NCBI RefSeq assembly: GCF_001696615.3
Contig: NZ_CP032279.1
Location: 1,116,001-1,180,000 of the forward strand
Direction: 5' to 3'
From: Acinetobacter sp. WCHAc010034
GTDB lineage: Bacteria > Pseudomonadota > Gammaproteobacteria > Pseudomonadales > Moraxellaceae
DNA: 64,000 nt
Within the stretch, counting starts at the first letter, position 1. Every line of letters starts with the position of its first letter. Below the pieces are notes generated by a model that saw only the letters and a program-made list of their open reading frames with translations, did no database searches and had not been told where the DNA came from. Of the stretch, positions 47,875 through 56,076 are shown one piece after another. The translations under genes were made by a program, and so were the position numbers.

Positions 47875-50049
47875 TTGAACTCTTGGCTCGCGCGCCTGAA
47901 GCAGGCGACTTACAACACGACATTCATGTACAACGTCCGCATGATTATTGCGTTTGCGGGGACGGCTTTCGCGCCGTACTTTCTGGGCCAGCAGATGTAC
48001 ACCATTCCCTTGACGCTGGGCGTTGTGGCGGCCGGCTTAAGCGATATTGACGACCGCTTTTCCGTGCGCATCATGAACCTGATTTACACCTACATCGGTT
48101 TTTTCGCCACGGCGGTTTCCATTTACCTGCTGTTTCCTTACCCGATGCTGTTCGCGATTGGCCTGATTGTGTCCTGCATCGGCTGGATTCTGCTCGGCTC
48201 ACTGGGGCGGCGCTACGCTACAATTTCCTACGGCTGCCTGGTGATTTCCGTGTATTCGATGCTGGGCGTGCACTTATTTGACAACTGGTACATGCAGGCC
48301 AGCCTGCTGGTGATTGGCGCGGCGTGGTACGGCCTGCTGTCCACCGTCAGCTTCCTGCTGTTTCCTGTGCGCCAAGTGCAGGACAAGCTGGCGCAGTGCT
48401 ATTCCTCCCTGGGCGATTTCCTGTTTGCCAAATCCAACCTGTTTGATGTCGATATGACCGCAAAAAGCTATCAGCAGAGCATGATTGAGCTGTCTTTGGA
48501 AAACGGCAAGCTGATCGCCATCTTCAACGACATGAAGACTGCCCTGCTGACCCGCTTAAAGGGCGACCGCGGCCAGCGCGACACGCGGCGCAGCCTGCAG
48601 TACTACTTTGTCGCGCAGGATATCCACGAGCGCGCGGATTCCTCACATATTGACTATCAGAAGCTGGCGAAAATCTTTGAGCACAGCGACATCCTGTTCC
48701 GCTTTCAGCGCATTCTGTCCATTCAGGGCAAGGCCTGCAAGGATCTCAGCAGCAGCATCATGCAGCGCAAGCCGTATCATCACAGCAAGCGCTTCAAGCA
48801 TGCCTTTGAAAACCTGCGGCTGTCTTTGGAAAAACTGCGCGCTGAACAGCAGTACGATCAGGTCTGGGTCAATTCATTATTTTCGCTGTATCAGAATTTG
48901 AAAGCCATTGATTCGCAGCTGCGCAACGTTGAAACCGAGCGCCACATGAATTTCGACAAAGCCAAGCATATAGAGCATCAGCTGAAAGATGACGACCTGA
49001 AAGGCTGGGACGATATCGTGATCCGCGTCAAGCAGCATTTAACGCCGGAGTCTGTGCTGTTCCGGCATGCCGTGCGCGTCTCGCTGGTGCTGTTTATCGG
49101 CTATATTTTTGTGCAGGTGACCAATATCCAGTACGGCTACTGGATTCTGCTGACCGCGCTGTTTGTCAGCCAGCCGAATTTCAACGCCACCAAGCGGCGC
49201 CTGTATCTGCGCATTGTCGGCACCTTAATCGGCATTATTTTGGGCTATGCGGTTCTGTATTTCATTCCGTCCATCGAGGGCCAGCTGCTGCTGCTGATCC
49301 TCAGCGGCGTGCTGTTTTTTGAACTGCGCAGCAAGCAGTATGCGCAGGCCACCGCTTTCATCACGATTTTAGCGCTGATCAACTTCAATCTGGACGGCAT
49401 GGGCTTTGCCGCCGCCATGCCGCGCATGATTGACACCTTAATCGGCTGCGCGCTGGCATGGTTCGGCGTCAGCTTTATTTTTCCGGACTGGAAATTCCGC
49501 CGCCTGCCGCGCACCATCAAGCGCTCGCTGCAGGCGCAGTGCAGCTATCTGAGCGAAGTGGTGGAGCAGTATAAGAACGGCCGCAACAACGGCCTGAATT
49601 ACCGCGTGGTGCGGCGCGCCGCCCATAATACCGATGCCGATGTCGCCTCGCTGATTTCAACTTTAGCCACCGAGCCGGATTTTGACCCCGCGCAGAAAGC
49701 CCAGGCGTTTGAGTTCCTGTGCCTCAACCACACCTTCATCAGCTATATCGCAGCCTTGGGCGCGCACCGCGGAAAAATTCAGGATCAGGAAGTCCTCACC
49801 CTGCTGGACAAAGCGCTGGATGACATTCAAGGCGCGCTGCTCAGGGATGAAGTTCCGGATCTGACTGCGCAGAATATGCTGCAGACCATCCGCCAGCGCT
49901 TATCGCAGAATAATGATGAAGATCAGAAGGCATTGATTATCCTGCAGCAGCTGTCGCTGATGTTCAGCATTTTGCAGCAGCTGAGCCGCTTAAAGCAGAA
50001 TTTAAGCCATGACCATGACCAGCATGCGACAGAATTGGCTTCATTATAA
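47875..50049 (+). CDS. FUSC-family (YccS-like) inner-membrane protein
   Basis: A 724-residue protein with two six-helix membrane blocks (about residues 20-175 and 395-530) and cytoplasmic domains between and after them. The second block contains RHAVRVSLVLFIGYIFVQVTNIQYGYWILLTALFVSQPNFNATKRRLYLRIVGTLIGIILGYAVLYF, the FUSC signature seen in YccS, YhfK and aromatic-acid exporters. A role in export of aromatic acids or related compounds is inferred from the family. The start is TTG 47875, supported by AAAGGA with seven-base spacing; the ATG at 47868 is in another frame. No partner membrane-fusion protein is adjacent. Confidence 0.87.
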   Translation: MNSWLARLKQATYNTTFMYNVRMIIAFAGTAFAPYFLGQQMYTIPLTLGVVAAGLSDIDDRFSVRIMNLIYTYIGFFATAVSIYLLFPYPMLFAIGLIVSCIGWILLGSLGRRYATISYGCLVISVYSMLGVHLFDNWYMQASLLVIGAAWYGLLSTVSFLLFPVRQVQDKLAQCYSSLGDFLFAKSNLFDVDMTAKSYQQSMIELSLENGKLIAIFNDMKTALLTRLKGDRGQRDTRRSLQYYFVAQDIHERADSSHIDYQKLAKIFEHSDILFRFQRILSIQGKACKDLSSSIMQRKPYHHSKRFKHAFENLRLSLEKLRAEQQYDQVWVNSLFSLYQNLKAIDSQLRNVETERHMNFDKAKHIEHQLKDDDLKGWDDIVIRVKQHLTPESVLFRHAVRVSLVLFIGYIFVQVTNIQYGYWILLTALFVSQPNFNATKRRLYLRIVGTLIGIILGYAVLYFIPSIEGQLLLLILSGVLFFELRSKQYAQATAFITILALINFNLDGMGFAAAMPRMIDTLIGCALAWFGVSFIFPDWKFRRLPRTIKRSLQAQCSYLSEVVEQYKNGRNNGLNYRVVRRAAHNTDADVASLISTLATEPDFDPAQKAQAFEFLCLNHTFISYIAALGAHRGKIQDQEVLTLLDKALDDIQGALLRDEVPDLTAQNMLQTIRQRLSQNNDEDQKALIILQQLSLMFSILQQLSRLKQNLSHDHDQHATELASL

Positions 50050-50134
50050 TTCGGATGATTTTGGAACAATATACTCACTGAATCGGCTTAAATAATGCTA
50101 AACTTTTTAAAGTTTGAAATTTGTTAGTTTGACC

Positions 50135-50695
50135 ATGACCGCAAAAAATTTATACGCCTATACCCTGCAGCCAGTAGCTTATGAAGTTTCTGAAGAAGAA
50201 CAGCGCCATGCCCAGCTTGTGCTGTCGCGCAGCAACTATAAAATCGGCAAAAAAGCCTGGCTGATTATGGGCGCAATTATTGCCCTGGCCCTGCTGGGAA
50301 TTATCCTGATTAAGAACTATTCCACTATTTTCTGCTGGGTAGCGATTGCCTGCGTGGTCATCTATTTCCTTGCCCGCAAGTTCGGCATTGAGTGGTATGT
50401 AAAGCGCAAATTAAAAGAAACCCCTGTGCAGGAAATCAAAGGCATCCGCCTGGGCGTGCAGCCGCACGGCATTTCCATGCAGCAGCAGATGGGCATGCAA
50501 ATGGGCAATATGACCGTGGGCTGGAAAGACATCTACGAATGGTACAACACGCCGGAATTCATTCTGGTCAACTTCAAGATTAAGGGCCAGCAAGGCGCCT
50601 ACATTCTGCCTAAGCGCCTGGACAGCAAGAATTTCCCTTTCAGCACCATCCGCAAGCATTTGACTGAAACTGTCGGCGAGCCGAAATCGGTTTAA
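50135..50695 (+). CDS. YcxB-like membrane protein
   Basis: A 186-residue protein with two adjacent membrane helices (AWLIMGAIIALALLGIILI, STIFCWVAIACVVIYFLARKF) and a C-terminal cytoplasmic domain containing HGISMQQQMGMQMGNMTVGWKDIYEWYNTPEFILVNFKIKGQQGAYILPKR. This matches the YcxB-like family pattern, whose domain resembles PH folds. Function unknown. It lies about 85 bases after the FUSC gene and may be cotranscribed with it. The start is ATG 50135; a TTG at 50114 would add seven residues. Confidence 0.78.
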   Translation: MTAKNLYAYTLQPVAYEVSEEEQRHAQLVLSRSNYKIGKKAWLIMGAIIALALLGIILIKNYSTIFCWVAIACVVIYFLARKFGIEWYVKRKLKETPVQEIKGIRLGVQPHGISMQQQMGMQMGNMTVGWKDIYEWYNTPEFILVNFKIKGQQGAYILPKRLDSKNFPFSTIRKHLTETVGEPKSV

Positions 50696-50780
50696 GCGCT
50701 GCGCCGACGCGGACAGCCTTGGCATGTGAATGATGCCGGCCGGTTAAGCATTTTTAACGCCGCCTTGCCCAGCACTGCGG

Positions 50781-50824
50781 CGAAGAGAGGATGAACAGCA
50801 ATGCTTTCATCCTCTCTTTTATCT
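50781..50824 (+). terminator. Rho-independent terminator
   Basis: AAGAGAGGATGA (50783-50794) pairs perfectly with TCATCCTCTCTT (50807-50818), followed by TT and AT. Long stem, 12-base loop. It ends the FUSC/YcxB transcription unit. Confidence 0.85.
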
Positions 50825-50936
50825 TGCGCCCTTCACAATTCAGGGTTAGGGAAAATTCATCAGCAGGCCATAATAAAGTGGATTTGCGCTGCCCGGCATG
50901 GCTGCATCTGAATTTCTTATACTGCTAATCAGTAAT

Positions 50937-50958
50937 GATAATGAGAATAAATATTATC
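50937..50958 (+). promoter_or_regulatory. Fur-like site before PepSY-flavoreductase gene
   Basis: The 22 bases start GATAAT GAGAAT and end TATTATC, overlapping copies of the Fur hexamer GATAAT. Compared with the 19-base Fur consensus it keeps both outer arms. It lies 77 bases before the ATG and just upstream of a TATAAT box, a placement typical for iron repression. Counted by eye. Confidence 0.72.
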
Positions 50959-50991
50959 CTTAAAATCCATACAGTCTTCTTAATCTGAGGT

Positions 50992-50997
50992 TATAAT
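50992..50997 (+). promoter_or_regulatory. -10 box of the PepSY-flavoreductase promoter
   Basis: TATAAT is a perfect -10 hexamer 38 bases upstream of ATG 51035. No good -35 hexamer is visible at the usual distance. Confidence 0.5.
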
Positions 50998-51034
50998 CCG
51001 CCTCACCCAGTCAGCCCGCCAAACATTGACCGCC

Positions 51035-53653
51035 ATGTTTAAAAAAATCCTTTTTCAAATTCATTGGTTTCTCGGGATTACTGCCGGACTCATCCTTTCG
51101 CTTATGGGTGTAACTGGCGCAATCTATTCCTATGAACAGCCGATTCAGAAATGGCTGAACCCTGAAAGCTATACGGTTCAGGCAGAACAGAAAGAAAAAT
51201 TAACCCCTGCCCAAATCTTTCAGCATTTCCAGCAGGCCGATCCTGCAGTAAAAATCAACAGCATCACCATCGCCCAAGACCCGGCCGCCTCTTCCACAGT
51301 AAATATCGTCAAGGAAGGCGCGCGCAAGGGCTACAACATGATGATCAACCCCTATTCCGCTGCCGTGCTGCCGGAAATTAAGGGCCGTGAATTTTTCCAG
51401 TTCATTCAGCAGCTGCACCGCAACTTAACGGTCGGCGAAACCGGCAAGCAGATTACCGGGGCTGCCACGCTCATGCTGATTTACTTTGTGCTGAGCGGCC
51501 TGTACCTGCGCTGGCCGAAAAAACATTCGGCTAAGCAATGGCTGCTTGTCAAGCCGAAATTGAAAGGCCGCAATTTCCTGTGGGACCTGCACGCTGTCGT
51601 CGGCACCTGGGTCATCATTTTTTACCTGCTGCTGGCATTTACCGGCCTGTACTGGTCATATGACTGGTGGCGCGACGGCATGTTCAAAGTAATGGGCGTA
51701 GAGCGCGCGCAGCCTGAAATGCAGGCCAAGGCGCAGGGCAAAGGCGGCCCAGCCGCTGAAGGCAATAAGCCAAGCCCGGCAGGCGCGGCTCCTGCTGAAC
51801 AGGGGCAGAATAAAGCTGAAGGCCGCGGTTCCAAAGGCTTGAGCCCGGAGCAGGTCAGCGCGGCATTAACCCAGACCTGGACCGGCTTCAATGCGCAGGT
51901 CGGCCGTGAATATTCCAGCATCACCCTGAACATTCCGAAAAAAGCCAATGGCGAAATGGAAGTGTCTTTTGTCGATGCCGAGCCGCAGCATGAACGCGCG
52001 CGCAATAAGGCCGCCTATGACTATCAGGCTGGCGCCATTACCAAGCTTGAACTGTACGAAGACCAGAAACTGAACGAGAAAATCATGAGCAGCATGCTGC
52101 CCGTGCACCGCGGCAGCTTCTTTGGCCCGGTCTATCAGTTCTTCGCCATGCTGGCCTCGCTGATCATGCCGCTGTTCTTTATCACCGGCTGGATGCTGTA
52201 TCTGAAGCGCCGCAAGCAAAAGCGCCTGACGCAGCTGGCGCGCAGCCACCTGACTGACGCAGCGCCGGACCTCAATGCCAAGCCTTGGCTGATTGCCTAC
52301 GCATCGCAAACCGGCGTTTCTGAACAGCTGGCCTGGCGCACTGCTGCCAGCCTGCAGGAAGCGCGCCAGCCGGCAGCCGTGAAAGCCGTGCAGCAGCTGA
52401 CTGCGGAGGACTTGAAAAATGCGCCGCAAATCCTCTTTGTCGCCAGCACATACGGCACCGGTGAAGCGCCTGACTTAGCCTCGGCTTTTGAAAAGAAACT
52501 GATGGCGCAGGCGCTGGATTTAAGCCATCTGCGCTATGCCGTGCTGGCGCTCGGCTCTCAGGAATATCCTGAAACTTACTGCAGCTTCGGCCGCCGCATT
52601 GACGCATGGCTCAGCAGCAATGGCGCCGTGCAGCTCTTCCAGACCATTGAAGTGGATAACGGCGATGCAGCCGCCATTCAGGCATGGAACGCGGCCCTGG
52701 CCAAAGCGACGAAGCTCGAACTGCAGGCCATGACCCTTGAGAAAACCTTTGACGCATGGACGCTGACCGCGCGCAGGCTGCTGAATCCGGACAGCCTGGG
52801 CGCGCCGGCATTCAATCTGGAGCTTAAGCCTAATCATGAGGCGCTTTGGCAGGCCGGCGATATTGCCGAGATTCAGCCCGGCAACAGCGCCGAGCGCATT
52901 CAAGCCTTCCTGCAGCAGCATGCTGTTGCAGCCAATACGCCGGTTGACGCAGCAGCCCAAAGCATTGCGGAAATGCTCTGGGACCGCGATTTAACGGTGG
53001 AGGTCGAGCCTTTTGCCAATATGCGCCATTTGCTGGAGCAGCTCCCTGCGCTGCCGGCGCGCGAATATTCAATCGCCAGCATCCCGCAGCAGCAGCTCCT
53101 GCGCTTAGTGGTGCGCCAGCAGGCCGATGCGCAAGGCCAGCTCGGCCTCGGCTCAGGCTGGCTGGGGCAGCATGCAGCGCTGAACAGCGCCATCGCCCTG
53201 CGCATCCGCACTAACCCGTCTTTCCACCTGATTGACGATAACCGGCCGATTATCTGCATCGGCAACGGCACCGGCATTGCAGGCCTAATGAGCCTGCTGA
53301 GCGCGCGCATCCGTGCTGACTATACCGACAACTGGCTGATTTTCGGCGAGCGCCAGCGCGAGCATGACTTCTTCTTCCAGAGCACTATTGAGGCATGGCA
53401 GACCACCGGCATGCTGAAGCGCCTGGATTTAGCCTTCTCGCGCGATCAGGCGGAAAAAATCTATGTCCATCACAAGCTGCGCGAACAGGCTGCGGAACTG
53501 AAGGCATGGATTGAAAAGGGCGCGGTCATCTATGTCTGCGGCAGCATCCGCGGCATGGCCAGCGATGTTGACCTTGCCTTGACCGATATTTTAGGCGCTG
53601 AAAGCGTTGAACAGCTGAAGCAGGACGGCCGTTACCGCCGCGATGTCTACTGA
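51035..53653 (+). CDS. PepSY-domain flavoreductase (iron reductase-like fusion)
   Basis: An 872-residue inner-membrane protein. The N-terminal part (about 1-400) is a PepSY-associated TM module with four helices, LFQIHWFLGITAGLILSLMGVTGAIYSYEQP first and IMPLFFITGWMLYLKRRK last. A linker rich in Ala, Gly, Gln and Lys (about 230-265) lies in the middle. The C-terminal half is a cytochrome P450 reductase-like unit: a flavodoxin domain starting LIAYASQTGVSEQLAWR, an FAD-binding domain, and an NADPH domain ending GRYRRDVY. It probably moves electrons from NADPH across the membrane to ferric siderophores. The Fur-like site upstream fits this. The start is ATG 51035; TTG 51026 would add three residues. 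Confidence 0.85.
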   Translation: MFKKILFQIHWFLGITAGLILSLMGVTGAIYSYEQPIQKWLNPESYTVQAEQKEKLTPAQIFQHFQQADPAVKINSITIAQDPAASSTVNIVKEGARKGYNMMINPYSAAVLPEIKGREFFQFIQQLHRNLTVGETGKQITGAATLMLIYFVLSGLYLRWPKKHSAKQWLLVKPKLKGRNFLWDLHAVVGTWVIIFYLLLAFTGLYWSYDWWRDGMFKVMGVERAQPEMQAKAQGKGGPAAEGNKPSPAGAAPAEQGQNKAEGRGSKGLSPEQVSAALTQTWTGFNAQVGREYSSITLNIPKKANGEMEVSFVDAEPQHERARNKAAYDYQAGAITKLELYEDQKLNEKIMSSMLPVHRGSFFGPVYQFFAMLASLIMPLFFITGWMLYLKRRKQKRLTQLARSHLTDAAPDLNAKPWLIAYASQTGVSEQLAWRTAASLQEARQPAAVKAVQQLTAEDLKNAPQILFVASTYGTGEAPDLASAFEKKLMAQALDLSHLRYAVLALGSQEYPETYCSFGRRIDAWLSSNGAVQLFQTIEVDNGDAAAIQAWNAALAKATKLELQAMTLEKTFDAWTLTARRLLNPDSLGAPAFNLELKPNHEALWQAGDIAEIQPGNSAERIQAFLQQHAVAANTPVDAAAQSIAEMLWDRDLTVEVEPFANMRHLLEQLPALPAREYSIASIPQQQLLRLVVRQQADAQGQLGLGSGWLGQHAALNSAIALRIRTNPSFHLIDDNRPIICIGNGTGIAGLMSLLSARIRADYTDNWLIFGERQREHDFFFQSTIEAWQTTGMLKRLDLAFSRDQAEKIYVHHKLREQAAELKAWIEKGAVIYVCGSIRGMASDVDLALTDILGAESVEQLKQDGRYRRDVY

Positions 53654-53671
53654 GGTTCAGCCTGCCTGAAC

Positions 53672-53704
53672 AGAAAAACCGGGCTCCTATACCCGGTTTT
53701 TTCT
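53672..53704 (+). terminator. Rho-independent terminator
   Basis: AAAAACCGGG (53674-53683) pairs with CCCGGTTTTTT (53692-53702), loop CTCCTATA, about 20 bases after the stop. Confidence 0.88.
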
Positions 53705-53767
53705 TGTCCGGAAATTGTTTAAACTGCATTCCACAATTCAATAATACAGATTTAAGACTTTAAACCG

Positions 53768-54538
53768 ATGAAAAGACTGCTGCTTTTGATTCCGGGCGCG
53801 CTGCTGCTGGCGGATGGCCTATGGCTGGTTTCACTGAATAAAATCCATTTAGGCATTATCCTGCCGATGCTGATCGGGGCTGTGTTTATCGGCATCGCGC
53901 TGTTTCATGCGCCAATCCAGCGCTTTTTAGCGCAGCATCGCGCGCTGCGGAAAGCCTGGACTCTGTCATGGGCCGGATTTGGAATTTGGCTGATCAGCCT
54001 GGCCGGATTTTTCGCCTATCTGCAGCACTCCATCAGCCAGTCAGAACAGATTCCGCCTGTCAAAGCCATCATTGTGCTGGGCAGCGGCCTTGAACACGGC
54101 CAGCCCTCGCCTACGCTGAAAGCGCGCCTTGATGCAGGCGCAGCCCTTGCCTTAAAAAATCCGGACGCGGCCTTAATTATGGCCGGCGGCTTAGGCTTTA
54201 ACGAAAAGATTTCTGAAGCGGCGGTAATGCAGAACTACCTTGTGCAGGCGCATCATCTGGCAGCGGAACGGATTCATCTGGAAGACCACAGCACCAGCAC
54301 GGAGCTGAACCTCATCAACAGCAAAGCGGTTCTAGAGCGGCTGCAGATTGGCTTAGACCAGCCGATCGCCATCGCCACCAGCGATTTCCATGTGCTCAGG
54401 GCCGCAGCCATTGCCGGGCATCAGGGCTACAGCAATATCTATGCCGTCAGCGCGCCGACTCCGCTGTATATCCGCTACAACTCATGGCTGCGGGAATATT
54501 TCGCCTTCCTCAGCGGCTGGCTGCTGAATGAATATTGA
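53768..54538 (+). CDS. YdcF/SanA/ElyC-family protein (DUF218)
   Basis: A 256-residue protein with three N-terminal membrane helices and a periplasmic DUF218 domain. Marks are AIIVLGSGLEHGQPSPTLKARLDAGAALALKNPDAALIMAGGLGFNEKISEAAVMQNYLV, then IHLEDHSTSTELNLINSKAVLE and IAIATSDFHVLRAAAIAGHQGY. ElyC and SanA of this family support envelope integrity and peptidoglycan assembly at low temperature or with vancomycin. Length is usual. Transcribed alone. Confidence 0.88.
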   Translation: MKRLLLLIPGALLLADGLWLVSLNKIHLGIILPMLIGAVFIGIALFHAPIQRFLAQHRALRKAWTLSWAGFGIWLISLAGFFAYLQHSISQSEQIPPVKAIIVLGSGLEHGQPSPTLKARLDAGAALALKNPDAALIMAGGLGFNEKISEAAVMQNYLVQAHHLAAERIHLEDHSTSTELNLINSKAVLERLQIGLDQPIAIATSDFHVLRAAAIAGHQGYSNIYAVSAPTPLYIRYNSWLREYFAFLSGWLLNEY

Positions 54539-54562
54539 GGCAGCAGCCTCTAGCCGCGCAGA

Positions 54563-55024
54563 TTAATTAATGCGGATGCTGCGCGGCTGCGGAATATCGC
54601 GGTTTTGGAAAATTTCCGGCTTTTGCGCATACACCTGATATAAATATTTTTTGAGATCCAGCAGCAGCTTTTCCGGGGCAACAAGTATGTTTTGCCCTTC
54701 CGGCGTCAAATCCAGCGACAGCGCAGTATGCTGCTCACGCAAAAACGGGATGACCTTTTCAATAAAATCCTTCAGGCTGATTTCTTCAGGCTGGTAATTT
54801 TCCCAATTATCTTTAATCAGCAGCTTGGCCAGGCTTCTATTTTTCCAGACCGCAAAGGCTTTCTGGCCGGTCGGCGTCGCGCACAGCGCCCAGCCGTCCT
54901 GATACAAAGCGGTTAAGCCGCCCTGCGCAACCAGCGCTTCAAGGAACTGTTTATAGGCATCTTGGGGATTGAAATTTGTTATTTGAGTTTTAGCCGCGGC
55001 CCTGCGCTGATATGGATTTCTCAT
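54563..55024 (-). CDS. DUF2750 domain protein
   Basis: A 153-residue cytoplasmic protein. QFLEALVAQGGLTALYQDGWALCATPTGQKAFAVWKNRSLAKLLIKDNWENYQPEEISLKDFIEKVIPFL is the DUF2750 pattern, in which G-L-x-x-L-x-x-D-G-W-A and the V-W pair are conserved. Function unknown. It lies between the ElyC-like gene (convergent) and the tRNA array, and could be read through from the tRNA promoter, but no link is evident. Confidence 0.75.
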   Translation of the reverse strand: MRNPYQRRAAAKTQITNFNPQDAYKQFLEALVAQGGLTALYQDGWALCATPTGQKAFAVWKNRSLAKLLIKDNWENYQPEEISLKDFIEKVIPFLREQHTALSLDLTPEGQNILVAPEKLLLDLKKYLYQVYAQKPEIFQNRDIPQPRSIRIN

Positions 55025-55113
55025 AGATCACATGCGTATATTAATTATTATAGACTGCGGATTCTATGAAATAATCATGCGCTAAGCAAGTTTTAAGCAA
55101 AGGAACAGATATA

Positions 55114-55189
55114 TGGTGGGCGCTGACGGGATCGAACCGCCGACATTCTGCTTGTAAGGCAGACGCTCTACCAACTGAGCTAAGCGCCC
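55114..55189 (-). tRNA. tRNA-Val (anticodon TAC)
   Basis: A full cloverleaf on the minus strand: acceptor GGGCGCT/AGCGCCC, D-arm AGCTCAGTTGGTAGAGC, anticodon loop TTACAAG, T-arm GGCGGTTCGATCCCGTC, encoded CCA end. It is the last of eight tRNAs in the cluster. Sequence identical to the other three Val copies. Confidence 0.97.
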
Positions 55190-55298
55190 TGAGGAATAAA
55201 AACAACGTTGTTGTTTTTATGACGCAAGACAAGCGAAGCGCGTAGTCTTGGTGTTTGAATATCTTAAATCTCAGGAATTTAAGACACCTTAAGATAAA

Positions 55299-55375
55299 TG
55301 GCGCAGCGGACGGGACTCGAACCCGCGACCCCCGGCGTGACAGGCCGGTATTCTAACCAACTGAACTACCGCTGC
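55299..55375 (-). tRNA. tRNA-Asp (anticodon GTC)
   Basis: A 77-base cloverleaf: GCAGCGG acceptor, D-arm AGTTCAGTTGGTTAGAAT, anticodon loop CTGTCAC with GTC, T-arm CGGGTTCGAGTCCCG, encoded CCA end. Identical to the other Asp copies. Confidence 0.97.
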
Positions 55376-55420
55376 ATCACGTCGCTTCTTAACGAAGCAC
55401 ACTTTATATCTTAAAAGATA

Positions 55421-55496
55421 TGGTGGGCGCTGACGGGATCGAACCGCCGACATTCTGCTTGTAAGGCAGACGCTCTACCAACTGAGCTAAGCGCCC
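55421..55496 (-). tRNA. tRNA-Val (anticodon TAC)
   Basis: Second-nearest Val copy to the 3' end of the array, identical to that at 55114. Complete cloverleaf with CCA. Confidence 0.97.
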
Positions 55497-55524
55497 TTAA
55501 AGGGGTTGTTGCATTCTTTGCAAA

Positions 55525-55601
55525 TGGCGCAGCGGACGGGACTCGAACCCGCGACCCCCGGCGTGACAGGCCGGTATTCTAACCAACTGAACTACCGCTG
55601 C
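55525..55601 (-). tRNA. tRNA-Asp (anticodon GTC)
   Basis: Complete 77-base cloverleaf with CCA, identical to that at 55299. Flanked by complementary arms (TCTTTGC before, GCAAAGA after). Confidence 0.97.
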
Positions 55602-55614
55602 ATCGCAAAGATTA

Positions 55615-55690
55615 TGGTGGGCGCTGACGGGATCGAACCGCCGACATTCTGCTTGTAAGGCAGACGCTCTACCAACTGAGCTAAGCGCCC
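55615..55690 (-). tRNA. tRNA-Val (anticodon TAC)
   Basis: Complete cloverleaf with CCA, identical to the other Val copies. Only 13 bases separate it from the Asp copy at 55525. Confidence 0.97.
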
Positions 55691-55711
55691 TCAAAAGACC
55701 GATTGTGTAAA

Positions 55712-55788
55712 TGGCGCAGCGGACGGGACTCGAACCCGCGACCCCCGGCGTGACAGGCCGGTATTCTAACCAACTGAACTACCGCTGC
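55712..55788 (-). tRNA. tRNA-Asp (anticodon GTC)
   Basis: Complete 77-base cloverleaf with CCA, identical to the other Asp copies. Flanked by ATTGTGTAAA (left) and TTTGCACAAT (right), which pair with one G-T position. Confidence 0.97.
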
Positions 55789-55835
55789 ATTTGCACAATG
55801 TCGCTATTGCGGCAAACGAATATTAAGACTTAAAG

Positions 55836-55912
55836 TGGCGCAGCGGACGGGACTCGAACCCGCGACCCCCGGCGTGACAGGCCGGTATTCTAACCAACTG
55901 AACTACCGCTGC
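55836..55912 (-). tRNA. tRNA-Asp (anticodon GTC)
   Basis: Complete 77-base cloverleaf with CCA. Flanking AAGACTTAAAG (left, 55825-55835) and CTTTAAAGTCTT (right, 55914-55925) are near-perfect complements, so the precursor can extend the acceptor stem. It and the Asp copy at 55712 are adjacent without a Val copy between. Confidence 0.97.
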
Positions 55913-55940
55913 ACTTTAAAGTCTTAACGCTGAAAAAGCT

Positions 55941-56016
55941 TGGTGGGCGCTGACGGGATCGAACCGCCGACATTCTGCTTGTAAGGCAGACGCTCTACCA
56001 ACTGAGCTAAGCGCCC
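55941..56016 (-). tRNA. tRNA-Val (anticodon TAC), first gene of the array
   Basis: Complete cloverleaf with CCA. As the first gene of the array on the minus strand it follows the promoter at 56049-56076 by about 32 bases. Confidence 0.97.
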
Positions 56017-56048
56017 TTTCAAAACGTCTTCATCGTTTGATGAGGTGC

Positions 56049-56076
56049 ATTATAGAGAATCCTCACCGGGTGTCAA
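56049..56076 (-). promoter_or_regulatory. Consensus promoter of the tRNA array
   Basis: On the minus strand, -35 TTGACA (56071-56076) and -10 TATAAT (56049-56054) are both perfect and 16 bases apart. A GC-rich start (GCACC) follows the -10 box, as in stringently controlled stable-RNA promoters. No other strong promoter is visible inside the array, so one transcript of about 930 bases is likely. Confidence 0.88.

Larger units (their letters stand above)
50696..51034. other. Intergenic region with terminator and Fur-controlled promoter
   Basis: About 340 bases. It holds a terminator for the YcxB-like gene (50783-50822), a Fur-like site (50937-50958) and a TATAAT box (50992-50997) for the PepSY-flavoreductase gene. 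No gene is visible. Confidence 0.65.

Noticed and set aside
55190..55298. Possible extra RNA gene or terminator in the longest tRNA spacer, with a hairpin of AAAAACAAC and GTTGTTTTT
   Set aside because: The hairpin lies within the array, but a tRNA-Val gene follows it on the minus strand, so complete termination there is unlikely; no further RNA structure is visible.
55114..56016. tRNA array as an integration site for a mobile element
   Set aside because: All tRNA 3' ends are intact, there is no integrase gene nearby, and the flanking genes are ordinary core genes.
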